Positions 13,439 to 27,400 of a stretch of 64,000 nt of DNA are shown piece after piece. The stretch spans positions 13,818,868 through 13,882,867 of the forward strand of contig CM024168.1 in NCBI GenBank assembly GCA_013433145.1. The letters are read 5' to 3'. Source of the stretch: Ascaris suum. Taxonomy: Eukaryota; Nematoda; Chromadorea; Rhabditida; Ascarididae. A program made the position numbers and the translations under genes. The notes under the pieces were generated by a model that saw nothing but the letters and a program-made list of their open reading frames with translations, did no database searches and had not been told where the DNA came from. Positions within the stretch are counted from its first letter, which is position 1, and every line of letters starts with the position of its first letter.

Positions 13439-16400
13439 GTTTTTAGTGATATGAATACGAATGGAGTAGTGGTATTGAATTCTATGAGATCCCATCGAAA
13501 TGTTTATCGCGTTTTTTTCTGTAAGTTTTTAGAGTGTAATGACGACGTGAGCTTTGTGCGTGCATGTGTCTGTCAGTCCGTATTCGCTCCATCGGCAGCA
13601 TTTGCTTAATATAATCAGCCACCATAACTTGACGTGCAATCTCTGGTTTTTAACGACTCGTCCATTATATATGTAAATTGCTGACGCTTAGAAACACCAC
13701 AAAATTTGCATATGCGCTGTTTTCTGCTGTCGATAGAGATGCAGTGCAGAAGTAAATTTTTCTCCTCAGATTTTTATAAGCTATTGGTTTTTTTCAAAGA
13801 AAAATTCATTGCTGTGCGTTTTTCCATTGTCTCCATTAAAACAGTACCCAATTATGGAAGTGAGCTGAAATGCGTTATTACACCTCCTATATTCGTTAAA
13901 ATTGCATCCAGAATGCCATACGATAACCTAATTGTCTACACAATCGAAGACATTGAAGATGCCTGAAATTAGCAAACTGATAACTCCTTATAAGGTCAAA
14001 GCAGCCAACAATAACTTTTTTGTAGTATTATCGGAACCTATGAGATGTTGGCAGAACAACGAGAAGTGTATTTTTTGGTTGGGGAAGGGAGGAAGGGGGA
14101 TGATGTGAATTGGTAGCTGTTATGCTCATGTGAGATATAAAAACATGATTCATACAAAACAGGACATTGTATGTTAGTCAATGAGGTATATGGTTCCAGT
14201 TGGAGGAGGAGTTTTTGGCACAGACGAGTGCAACAACCGAGTCACAACAGAGATGGGCGAATGTAGTGAAGGAGCATCATGAACGGATGAAACAGTTTTG
14301 GTCTGCTCTTCAGGTTTGCATTTCAGACATTTCATAGCGGTGTTTTATTAAATAAGGTAGCTAGCAACGATAAAAAATGGAGAATTGCTGTGGTCGTTGT
14401 TTGAAAGAATTCCCTATGACCCATTGAAGGTTTTTCATGGATTTCTCCGAGGCGTTATGACTTTTCCTTTGCAATATTCTGAATAATTTTATTTCAGAAC
14501 GTTTGCACCACTGCACATGAGGCAATATGTACATAGGGCAATGCAGCTTTACTTGAGTGTGCTTAAAAGTAGGGCAATATGCAGTTCATATTTCTCGATG
14601 GTCTTTTCGGTACCCATGTTTAGGAATGGGGTCGGATTCATCAAGTGGCATACACATCTCTCAAAGGAAAGTACTCCGTCCATCTTGGAGAAATGTTGTT
14701 GCCGCTAAATTCATTTCAATTTAAAGGGCATTCTTTGTGGAAGAGATTCCAGCGTGTCGCCATTTTGCGTATCAGATCAGCTGTTACGGCAATTTTATCA
14801 GCAAATGCTTTCTTTTGAGATAGAATCACATAACAAATCACTTTGAAATATTTTCGCATTGTTAGAATATCCCATATAAACTTATGGATTAAATATAAAG
14901 AGAAATCACAGCCTCACAATCACTAAACGTTTTTTGAATTAAGCATTTCTTGTGTGCCGTTTCTAATTCCTGATAATTTCGAGTGGAAGCTTTGACCTAA
15001 TGAAGTTTGAATGATTGGCGGGTGGAGGAGTTGAGGCTTCTAACTTCATCACTTGTAAATATGTTCATATTGTTTTGATAAGTATATTCGATCCAGATGA
15101 ATATCCCGCACAATATCCTATAGCTGCTCCCGTCGTTTTGCATTGCTGACAGTTCTGCCTGATATCCGGAATGCGGTGGGGATGTTCGTTCCATTATGTT
15201 ACAGTTCTTTTTAAGGACTTCTGAAGGTGACGAAATATGCAATATTTATATGTGATACTAGGGAAAAGGATGGGTATGTTTAGCTCATGAAGCTATACCA
15301 CAAATAGTTTTATTCGAATTATAACACACTAAGCATTTATTTAATGTGTTAGGCTATCTAGACTGTTGAAGCTCTTGTTCATTTTCCACCGTTCGCCTAA
15401 AGTTAAAACCAGAAATACAGTACAAAACTTTATGCGTTTCCTGTCTGCAATCGGCGTCGCATAGTATTTTATCTGTTATAATAATCTCTCTAACACTAAG
15501 CGGGGCGGGAAAAAAAGGAATTGAAGCCGAAAGACCGGTAATGTGGAACAAAAGAGTGACCCTGAGGATTGAGCTGATTTTTTCCAGATCAAAGATGGTT
15601 CATCGATGATGAAACACCCGGAAGAGATGGTCTTTTTGCCAACGAAGCTTTTAAGCGATGTGCAATTGAGTGAATTCGAAGCAGTCGCTGAAAAGAAAGA
15701 GGAGTCAGAGGTTTGGCTGAGCTTATCCTTCCTGCATTGGTTTTTCGGCATTCGTTTGCCAAATACCGTATAACCTCAGGTAGGGCTCGTGCTCAGTATC
15801 CCTTCTACCGGCTATTTACTCCTTAGAAAGAGCGAATGAGTACGAGGTATTACAATAGGGATTCTGCTCGGCTTCCTTCGCGCTTGCGATGTTTTGCATT
15901 GTGCTGTTAACAAGAACACTAAAATTTAAATAAAGCACGATAGATTTCTTTCTTTTACGGTTTTTGGATGTATTCTATTATGATAGCAGTTCTCTTATTG
16001 AAGTCTCACAGAAAAATTGGTTCTTTGCTAGCGTTGCTTTGATTGAAAGGAGAGGAGGGAGGAGGGGTCTTTGGCAGATTTCATTGATACAGCCATGATC
16101 AAGTCTTTATTGATAACAGTTAGCCAGGGTATCAGTTATATCAGTGCTGATTAGGCAACTTTTTTCTGCCGGAGGTAGTGAAGGGAAAAGGCTTTCATCT
16201 CTGTCTATAAAACAGATGACTTTCCTGATTTTAATGGTTGACCAGGCAACGTTCGTTTTCCACTCGTTTCGCAGAATGGTAGTGGCGGTCTCTATGAGCT
16301 TACAAACGCCTTCATTCTCCTCACTCGTTCAATGGCCATCACTTTTTGATGCAGCGAACTTTGCTTACCTTCCTTAAATGATTCCTAGTGTTTATAGCCA

Positions 16401-19400
16401 GTGAAAAAGAAAGCGAAAGATATGGACGGTAAAGAGGCCGAGGAGAATGGAATGGTCGATGAGGCTGCACTCTATAAGGTTTGGGCTTTCTTTATGAGTT
16501 TTTTAATGAGGTAGGGGAAGGGACATGAGAACATTCAATGCCTCATTTCCCTCCTTTAATCGCTTATTAACTAGCATTGGTCAACGATAAAAAAGGGTGG
16601 TATATTTAACGTTTGATTAAGGTGAAAAGAGGCAGTGAAAGAGTCGGATTATTTTGCAAAGAATTTACGGTCACGTTGACAATAAATCGACGTGTAATTA
16701 TGTCCATAGCGTATCGTAATCTACCACTAGGAAAACTGCAGCAGAAAAGTGTATAAAAAATCAGTCAACTTGGTGATTTTTCGAAAGATGTTGTTCATGG
16801 AATCCGATGTGCATCGACTTTTATTTGCTTTGCATCGTGGTTTCTTAATAACCTCCATCCGTTTTGCATGGAGTCCATTAATTTATACTAATATTTTGCT
16901 CAAATACAACGGTTAACAATTGAGGTTATTATTTCTCAGAAATGGGCAAAAACCATTAATTTGCTTAATTCGACAGCGAAGGCAGAATGTTGCCCTTTAT
17001 GCCAAAAGACCGACCTACGTACTGTCCGATAGCTACGATAATGCCACGAGCTGTTTGTCATGCGAGTCTAAGAGCAGCCAGTAAACGAAAGACGTTGTCT
17101 CTGCTGGTGATCTAAAGTGTTCGGTGTGTCGCGAATGGAAGTGTTGGCCAATGTCTGTTTTATGGATCGTTGCAAATTAAGGCCAACGCTGTTGCCTCGA
17201 GCTCATATAGTCTATGCAGTCATGGACGTATCTCGTTGGAGAGTGTACGTGGAGGTGTGATAAAGGCAGTCAACAAAGATGCCGCTAAACAGCTGTTGAA
17301 GCGCTACTGTGTTCAGGTAGCTTCGTCTTCCGGTGATTCACAGCATAGCGATTTGAAGAATGGGTAAGTTGATTTTTTCGAGGTTTAGCGCGATTAAATT
17401 GTTACTTTAAAGCGAAATATGATTGAGATACTCAATGTGTTGACCAATGACTTGTTTCAAACCTCACTCGGCTGAACTCTGCAACATGCCGAGCAGCTGA
17501 GAGTTTATATATATGTTGTTCGCTGATAATATACCGAAGGTTTAAGACCTGTATGATTGTATTATGCAATCTGCAGGTAAATTTGCGGCTTTTTTGATTA
17601 GATTTGCTTGCAGGAATGTCCTTTCCTTCCATTTTTTCCACTCTGGTGTCAGCTATCCGTCTTGTCGTCCCTCCTCGTTTTTTCTTCTGCCAGTACCATC
17701 TACGAAAAGTTTGCTTTCCATCCAACTATAACGTAGTGGGTGACTAAGGTTTTTTTCACATAATACACCTTGTTATCTTTTTTATAGCACGGACATATGT
17801 GTGGAATGTATAGAAGATTTGAAGAGGGAAAGCGAATTCGCGGCGACGGTTGAGACAAAAGAAAAGTTGGCGAGGCAGCTGCTTAGGGAGAAGGCAAAAA
17901 GGCAAGCACTCCTTCATTGCTGATCTATGTGGGTGTCGTTGTGAATAATTTGACACAATGGCCCACACTTTATTAATTTATTTATCACTTTCATGCAATT
18001 ACTGCTGAAACTTCGTTGAACAGAAGCCACTCTTCTCAGTTATGAAAACCTTAAGAGGTCACTTCTCTTACATGGGATGGCCCCACTCTTCGTAGGTTCT
18101 TTCTCATCCGTCAACAGAATCTCGTTGAATCGAGAGTTGTTATCTTTGCTGTGATCAGGAGGACATACGTTGGTGATCCTTGCTGTTGTTAACGGGCAGT
18201 TGGAAATTACTGAGATGGCGAGACTTAACTGAAGATATCGAGCGTGGAGAAACTGAATATCTTTAATAAATGGCATTTTCTTGAACTTTAGCATTGAGAG
18301 GAAATCTCTGTTGAATAGGTAGCCTTCATGTGTCACTTTAGAAAAGTAGAACACTTCCAACTCGAGGAAGTACGGTGTTTAATTTTTGAGCGCCTTTTGA
18401 GGCGGTTTAGTGGAAGGCGAAAGGAGGAGAGGCAAAATTGAAAGGAAGAGCAAATATGAAGTGTTGAGGTGAGCTAATATATGAGGGTACAGACGATTCT
18501 TCGAGATTTGAATCCTCTTTTGCAGCCCATATGTTAAACATTGTTCTAGCTGACTTGCTTGATGCGCTCACATTACTTCACTATCTCTGCAGCACTCACT
18601 GTTGCGGGTCTGAACTTAGGATCTTTTTCGATGACGCTTGGAAGAATGAGAAACGTTCAGTTGCAGCCAGTAGTGAATTTTTATTCGTTTGCAGGTATTA
18701 TCACTCAGATGATTGCTTCTGGGTGTCAGTTCGCAGTTTACAGCAGTACCGCAAGTTGGCAATTCGCGCAAGGGAGCAACGACAGAAGCCTGCTGTTGAA
18801 TGTGTTGAGATCAACTTCACTGGCCCGGAAGGTGCCGACGCGGAACTCAAGGTTTCTTGTTATTCGCTCGCACACTTTAGTGAAAGTGGAAGTGGCAGAA
18901 ATCTTAGTGAAAGTGAAAGGAGCACAAACTTAGCGCTCGGTGCTGGTAAATGAGGATCAGCAGTCGTTAAATTAGATCATATTAGTCTGATCTGATTGGC
19001 AGGAATTATATCAGATAAACACCTCCATCTTTGATGTGCATTGCCTAAGATTCGGCGAGAAAATTTGGCGATTCCAAATACGGAAATGGGTAGAGGAAGA
19101 ATTCGCTCTTCCAAAGCCGCGATTTAATATGCACCCATCTGGCCCTTATTGATTAAAATGATTTTTCTCTAAGTTTTTGGTCCTCGAGCTCCTTTAAATA
19201 GGTTGACATGCAAAGGATTTGAAAATGTAGTTATTTCATTTGCAAGGTACTTTGCTTTTTGAACCACTCTTTAAATTTTGAACTCTTTCTCTCTCTCTCG
19301 AAGTGGTCTGCTGGTTGCTGGCAACAGCTTATTAACCTTAAGCGAATTTGGTTTGCAGTGTGATATGGAGATGGTATCGGAATGCAATACATCGACATCT

Positions 19401-21371
19401 GAACTTGAACAGAAAATGGATTCCGATGTTGAAATGGTGAAAAAATTCGATGAATTTGGTCTTCCAGATGTGAGTGCTTATGATTTTTCTTAGGCGGCTA
19501 CAGGAATTGATTTTCTAGTTATTGCAACGACAAAACAATGTTTCAGCTTTTGCTATTCTCAGTGTTTTCTAGGAATTCGATTTCTAGTTCAACGCCATTT
19601 GTTTCGTTCGATTAAGTCCATATGAAAAGTGACGCTAGGGATTTGGACGGGCCATTTAGCTTGTGCTCTTTGAGTTTTGCCTCCGTAGTTCTCGCTATGC
19701 GCTATGGCGATGAAGAAACATCTCGGCGTTTTCCTGAACTCGTTTGGTTACATTACTACAGCGTTTTTTTCGAGATTCGGCTATGTCCGCTTCCTGAATT
19801 CATCTGAGAGCCGTCCTTTCACTCGCAGCGATGAGTAGAGAAAGGCTGAAGAAGCATCAGAGGCTAAGCTTCTGCCGTTTTTCGGAGAGCAAGAAATCTC
19901 GCAAAAATATAGGCCGAATATAGTGTTAAGGCGCGAGTTTTAATAAAACTTCTTCACTCAGAGTGGAAGTAATCTGTGTTTATATATTAATTTTGAACTA
20001 CGTTTTATAGCATTAGTAAAAATTGCAGCAAGTTAAAAAAATAACGTTCGGCTGAGAATTTGTGCAACAATGTTGCTCTGATGTGTCGAATGGGACAATA
20101 TGCTGCAAAGGTATTTCTGAGAAAACCTGATTGGGCGAAGGTTATCATAACGGTTAATTGTTCTTCGAATCAGCGATTCGATTTTTCCTCGATGCGTTTT
20201 TTGTGAACAAGATCCGGTTGACTCTTCTGCAAACTGTGGATAACTTCTTCGCTTTTAAGGATTCACTCACAAGTGGTACGAAGGAGGAACCGGAGTCGGA
20301 GTGCACTGCTGCATCGGAGGTAAGCGACGCAGCGTCACCCACCGATAAAAAGTTGTCTCGTCCAGCAGATGAGGTAGTTTTTGATGAGCTTCTTTCCTTA
20401 ATTTTTAAAAATGGGCCGTTGCTTCGTTCTTACCTCTTTATCCCAAGTTCTTTAAAAAGGGAGGGTCGACACGCTGCTCGGTTATTTTCGATGGTTTCCG
20501 CGAGAATTAATGATTGCATTTCTGTATTTCGAGACCATCGTGATAACCCGCCCAAGAGAGTGAGGAAAGATGCGATATTGTGGATATATCTCGGCAACTT
20601 GGTTTGCGTCATTATGTGCTTAGAAAGTCATTCTTACCGTTCCGAATACTCGAAGTCGTCGTCTTTCCGTCGTGCCACTCCATTTGAAGGCAGACTTTTT
20701 GTGAGCTATTGAGCGATCTTTAGTTGAGGATTAGGGTGGAGGGTGTCCCAGATATGGAGGAAGGAGCGTTCATGTGGGGGATCCGTAAAATACAGGCGGA
20801 TTTGCCAGCGAGGCATTCCGAGAGCTCATTCGTTCTCAACAACTAAAGTATGCATTTGCGCACATTTAAGTGACACAAAATATAGCAGGTCGGAGGAAGG
20901 TGCTCAATTAAAGCAACAATGATTTGTTTCCAGATGAGACCAACTACTCCAACTGTGTCACCCTCAAAAAAACCGAACAGTCGGCTCGAGGACAACAAAG
21001 TTGGCATTAAGAAGAGAAGGGTTGAGCCAGGTGTGATTAAGGTAAGGTCTTTCACGGTGGTTGTGTTGTTTATGCTGATCGTGAGGTGGTCTAAGACGGG
21101 GGGGGGGGGGAAGAAGGGTTTATTTTGAGAATATTAGGAAAGCTTTAAGCGCCCTCAACTGAGAACCTGGAATCTTTTTATACTTTAGGGCTATTTTTAT
21201 TGCTATAGCTGTATACTTTTTTCCTGCATCGTATCAATGGATGATCAGGTAATCAAATATCTACAGCAGCACTTTACAGGAAAACCTGCTCAAAAATAAT
21301 CGACCATACCGGAGATCCATAAAATAGAGGCAGATTTGTCAGCTGTGCATGCTGATGGGCTCTTTCGTTTT

Positions 21372-21460
<89 letters not shown>

Positions 21461-24400
21461 GGCACAGGTCGAATGTGGTTCGCATCCACATTCGACCTGT
21501 GGCAATTATAGATTAAATAAAGCACCGATCATCTAGAGCGTATCAGTCATCCGATCTGAAAAGCAAAGTTGTGAGAAGTCGGGAAATTAAAATTTTACAG
21601 CGGTGAACGACAGTAGGGGGTTCAGAATGTTTTGAAATGGGGATCCTTGAAGAAGTGCAAACATGTTATCGGGACGAAGAGTTCCATCAGAACGATCACA
21701 GGTTTAGAGGTTTCCACGTGAGTAAGTCCTCATTTCAGGATTTCTTTCTGCTGCTAGAACCAATGGCTGCAAAGTTTGGAAGATCCCTTTTCACACAGTT
21801 TTTTGTCAAAATGTGTCCTATGGGATATTAGATTTTATAGCAAATTGCACGTGGGTAATTGGTGTTGTTGAGGGATGTGAAGTGCCATACGCTGACAATA
21901 CCGAAGGAACTGTGTTGCCTGAAGACCATGAACGAAGCGTCTGCATTGCCGTCGAGAAAGGTTCTGTTCATTTTCGTTCGTCTTCTGCAACTCACTTCAG
22001 CCACTCATTTTTATTGCTATTATGGGGGGTTGTGTTTGTATCCGTTTATCTATCTGTTCTATGCCCTCCCCACAGTCATTTTCGTTGTGCCGGTGGAATA
22101 TCGCAGCTTTGAACCACATCACAGGATCATAACCTCGCATGGCCGAATTGACTTCCACGGATGAAGTTTCCTTCGCAGTTTTCGCATAAACCGAAACCTT
22201 GGGTAGTTTGGAAACGCTTTAACAGATATTGCTGCATTGTTTTAGATATTGATGCAGTTCCTTTTTTGGTGAGGTAATGAATATAATGCTTTGTGTGTTA
22301 GCAATAAAAATGAGTGGCTCACTCACTTGTAATTCTTTTCCGTTTTTGCTTGCAAGTATGAATTATCACAAGTGATCGCATTTTTGTTTTACTTTTAGTT
22401 GATTGCATGCCAACAAACGAACGGGAGAATTCGTCGATAAATGTGCCAAGTGATCATAGTGGTCGTAGTAACGGCGAATTAGGTGTCAGCGATTGTGGAG
22501 GGAGCTCATCGAGTCGGCCCAGCAGCGCCGTTGACAAAGACGCTAACCCGAGCGAATGCATGGAGATCGATGGGGTATGGTGTTTTCATTTGTTGATTAG
22601 TCTTTGACACTTGCCCATCCTTTCTGCGTTTCTCTTTATGACTTCGCCAAATAACTAAGAAGCTTCTTAAAAAATTATGAATAATTAACAAAATCAGTTT
22701 GCGTTTATTCTTGGCGATATGCAAATTTTTTTGTTACTACGCTTATACATTACATGTTGAATATTCTTATAAAGTTAATTATAGCATATTTGTTGCTTTA
22801 TGAAAGACGGCGACGCGAACAATAAAGCTGAAAGGGGCGATGCCAACAGTAAAGCCCACGCACTCTTTGATTTGCTCATAACTCTTCAACTTTTTTCCTT
22901 GCTGTCGATCGAAAAAGTTCACGGACCCGAGCACAAAGAAGTGACCAGGGATTGCTCGATTCTGCAACTGAAGTTCCGTAAAGCTTATTAACTTAATAAG
23001 AGCTTGTTGTGATTGTTAAATAGGATTGATGAGAGTCTAGTTTCTAGGAGGTAGAAAACGGAGTGGATGTAGATGAAGAGGCGGCTTCATTATGTTCACG
23101 ACCTAAGTCAAGATCAACTCGAGATGATGCTGAGGACGAGGCAAGTGAGCGCAGCGATGAAGCAGATGAGCGCAAGCCGGTACTCTTCAATGGAGAGCTG
23201 AAATGCGAGCACGGTTCGGTATTTCGTTCCGGGATTTCTTCCTATTATTGCTTTCGGATATGAAATATTTGCGTTCTTACGGAAGGGGAACGATTGTTGC
23301 ATTAGCGCTCAGTTGAGAAAGTCGTGAGTGACCGACGCTGAATGGGAGGGCACGATGCTAACAACAAAGCCGACCGCACTCTTTGATTTGCGCATATCTT
23401 TCCAAATTTATTCGGTGGGACAAACTCACGGGCCCGAACATTAAGGATTGTTCGATGCTGCAGCTGAAGTTGCGCTAAAGCCGTATTGTGTTTGATCACA
23501 ACTTTTGATAGGGGTTTCTGAGAGTTTAGCTTTAATTCTTAATTCTTAAAGGCAAATTTGATTACGAATCATCGGTTACGAACAGTAAACGCGTTGTGGT
23601 CGATGCGAATGAGTGGCAAACACTTGTTGAGGGAATGTTCGATAGCGATCAAGTGTTCACGTTGAATACCGACCAGCTGCCGTGTACCGAGTGTGAGCTC
23701 ATCTATAATGTGTGTTTTTTATTTGCCCCTATGTGTTGAATATTTCTGAGATGGCTTTATTCTCCGACGGATCCGTTTGCTTACATTTTTTGAGCTTTAT
23801 TAATTGACTGCTTTGTTTCTTATTTGGTTAGAGAAATGTCGTCAAGAAATGATAGCTTATTAATTGGCACTATACAAAATGCGCACTTTTATTTGCTGGT
23901 GGGGCGGTTTAGCCAACGAAAGCGGCGTGAGCTGTTTTTGAGTATGCAGATTTGCTTGAAAGAGTGATTAAGAGCGATTGATGGTGAGGTACCACTTCAT
24001 TATGTAAATAAGCAGAGAGATGGAACAAACGTTTAGGCATTCGTGGACAAAAACCACCAGTTATTTTGCCGAAACGTTTAATTCTGTCTAATACGCGTTG
24101 CAAATTTGCCCACCAAAAGTGCACAAATACCTATGCGTCGATATGTTGTGATTGGTAGTTCTGATTATGAAGCATTGAAGTTAGACATACGACATTTGAC
24201 GGGTATGAGTCGCGCCATAGAGCGATCTCATATATCGCACTCCACATTGGCCCATCCAATGGTGGAAAGGATTTCAGTGCATTTTACACCAATTGAATTT
24301 TCACGTTACGTTTATCGCTTCCCGTCCCTCTCCTCCCCGCCCCAAAAAAGACTTGTGAGGAATCTGTAGAAACGGTCGAATCATTCAAAATCTCAAGGTA

Positions 24401-27400
24401 TCTTTCTGCGTATTTTACTTTCTCTCAACTCATTCTTTACAGTGCTATATTTTTTTTATAATGTTGCGAAATGGTGCTCATGCGAAGAGTTCAACGGAAG
24501 CTCAGAAATTGCGAGTTATTTTCATTCTGTAATTATCGGTTACTTTCGTTTTAGAAAAAGGGAATTTGGATCTGTGGGTGAAAGTGATGAATACTTCGTA
24601 GCTGCAAGCAGATGAGATTGTGCAAGCCGTTTTTTTTGAAGGTGAAGGAATTATTATGATGAAACACACGAAGTTGCGAATTATTCTTCTCCTTGAGGGC
24701 ATTACCAAAGGGAGGTACCCAGCTGTTGTAAATTCTTTCTGCTCTTTCTACCCTTGCTATAGCAGTGTTTTTTCGAGTTTCATTCGCTATTGTTTTGTTG
24801 TTGATTTAGTGCAAGCGAACGGATCGCGAGGGTCAGCAGCGTCGTGTGCAGGAAATTCGCGTTGCAATCGGGGAATTGATCCGAAACATAGCGCGGAGGA
24901 GGAGAGGGCCTCCAACTGGCGAGCAAGTCTACTCGAGGGTTGTTTGCGGCACCTTCCTCAAAAATATGCTCTCACGATTCAAGTAAGCTTCTTACAAAGC
25001 TTAAATATAGCACACAAATATGTAGTGCGGTGGAGTGCTAAATATTTGCATATTCCAGTTGTTCGTTATACTTATATGTATTCGCATGAAACGTTTTGTT
25101 ATGAACTCGAAAGATTTGGTAGTGCTGATTCGGTAAATCTAAGTCTACCTCGTTGAAACATCCTTCAGTTAGCTCTATAACGCTGGGATCGTGGCTGCAT
25201 AATGAAGTGTTAGTATGTCCCTGGAAAGTGGCAAAAGCGTTTTCATTTTCCTATAAAAGTGCTTATGTTCATGTCTTAACAGCGTTTTTTATCTTGTCCT
25301 ATATTTATGAGGATGTTTTGGTACCGTACACCGCACATCTGACTTTCACTAGAAAAATCATATAGTATAGTACAGATTTCTGTTAAATTAGTTTAATAAT
25401 ACTTTCAAGAAGACTTCCAATTAATTTCTTTCCTGTTCGTTAGATATATATCTCTTGCATCCTCGTATCAAAAATTGTTCCCATCGACAATCTTAGATAT
25501 GTATATGTGCTTTTGATGGTTTCATCGCTTTCAGATCAGGAGCTACACGCAGCGTAAACACTCCGGATATTTGCCAGGAGTGTATTCTTTGTGATGAACA
25601 TCGACTGCCGTGTGTTCCTCTAAGTCCTGATAGTCTCGTATGTTTCCCCTTGTTCTCTTACCTCTCAGATTCGGGGTGACAGGAGCTGAAGAAAGGGGAG
25701 GAGTGCCTTAGCTAAGGGCCGATAATTTCCAACAGTTATTTGTATCGAGCATAGTTGTCATTTATTCACTTCTCACCTTCCGTCTGTTTAAAATCTCGTT
25801 GTTAAAAGTTTTCGCTGCACATGGCAGCTATAAGGCTTCTTGAAAGAGTCGTGTAATTGCAAATAGGGAACTTTGCGGTGAATAAATATGTCGTTTTATA
25901 TTTAAAGCATGTTGCGTATTCCTGACTGGGAAAAAAGTTATGAGAGACTCAGATTGAAAAGACTTCGTGACAAGTTTGTCAGATCCTTCTCAAAGGTGGA
26001 AAACATTATAGCTCTGGTTTTGTTTTGCTTTGTCATCGGGAGATCATTTCCCAAAATGTTAGGCATTTATGCAAAAAATTGCAAATCAAATCAAATGTGC
26101 GTCGTGCGTTTTAGTGATGCGATCTCGTGCGAATACTGGGCATTAATAATAACTTTTTTTTTGAGCAGACGTTTCGGTCAAAAGATTACTCTTACGGCAA
26201 TGAAGACGGTTGAGTGATAAAAGGATAGAAATATCACAGAGAAATATAAAAAGCAGTATGTGTAATGAAAGATCACCAAAAAGAGAAGTTATGAAGATCA
26301 GACGTCATTTGCGCCGTTTACATGCTGATCTCTGGCACAGTCGATATGCATTTATTTGTGTGATGGTATTCTCTGAACTTGTCAACTTTGGATTAGTTGA
26401 ACTGTTTCAGCTTGTGAGGTTTGAGTCTGCAGTCGGGTTAATAAGCGTTATGGTGAATTGGAATGGTGAGAGCTTAAGAGTTTTGAGGACAAAAATGTTT
26501 GGAATATCGGCTTTCTGGATATGAATACTCTCAGATTTTTAGTCTTTCATTGTGCCGTTTGCGAGAGAAATGTGTTGAAGACGTTTAAGGCGGTGCCAGT
26601 AACGTTGGAGGAATGGGAAAAGATAATTGCGACGTTGCAACCAAACGAGAAGGACGTCTTCGAAATTGTGCTAAACGATGGTGAGTTTCGAATTATTGTG
26701 AATAATGGTTGGGCAATGCTTCATAACTTCATTCCATTGAAATAGTTTTTTGGTTCTGCCTACTGATCTGATAATTAAACTATCGAATGAACTCTAATAA
26801 ACTGTGTCAGCGGATTTTTGGACAGATTGATATTAAACGTTTATAAAACGACGCCTCAAACGGCTTTGTTGTTGTATGGACGATGTTCGTCAACTCTTGC
26901 TTGTTGCGGCGTCACTTTTTTCTTGCTGTGGGCTATATTGCCCTTTTTATCTATTCTTTATTTTCCATTTCTGATGATATTTGTTATTGCAGTCGTATTT
27001 TAAGCTCTCATGCATAGTTTCATTTTTACATTAATTCTTTTTAGAGATTATGAGTCGTTTTTTCAGTTCGGGGAGGGGGGAGGAGGAGGAGATGGTTTGA
27101 GCGTCGTTTATTAGCGCACTTTTGTAGACGAGGCAAATCTAGTGGAATAAGCGATCGGATTTTAGTTAAACGGATGGTGGTGTTTTTATTGCTCTTACTA
27201 TAAATAGGTCCATTAAAAGTATATAAAGGGAGGGGAGCGTGAAAGGCAGATTGCTGTAGGGGTTTGTCTCACTAGTAGTTCGCTACTTGCAGGTCTTTAT
27301 GAACTATTTTGTCAGCCTTGTTTCGAACGGCAGCGTCAACAAGAAGACCTCAAACGTTTTATTTTCAAAGCGGCGGAGATTTTTGTTAAATTGGTTTGTT

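Larger units (their letters stand above)
14200..27393 (+). other. usp-48: DUSP-like Cys/Trp regions and acidic linkers of USP48, exons 10-27
   Basis: Three parts track the three DUSP domains of the human protein. The first runs from [10 protein letters not shown] (exon 14) through [13 protein letters not shown] (exon 15) to [17 protein letters not shown] (exon 16; human DGFWVGKSSLRSWRQLA). The second runs from ELKCEHG (exon 22) through [12 protein letters not shown] and LPCTECE (exon 23) to [15 protein letters not shown] (exon 24). The third has [16 protein letters not shown] (exon 25), [12 protein letters not shown] (exon 26) and [17 protein letters not shown] (exon 27). Exons 17-22 between them are Ser/Glu/Asp-rich and carry a basic stretch, [10 protein letters not shown] (exon 19), that could be a nuclear localisation signal. 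Exon 20 (21626-21701) is proposed because it alone reconciles the phase-0 end of exon 19 with the split first codon of exon 21. Confidence 0.75.

Noticed and set aside
18531..18953. 140-codon frame as a gene of its own
   Set aside because: Only its middle (18695-18851) is coding, as exon 16 of usp-48; the rest is intron read through.
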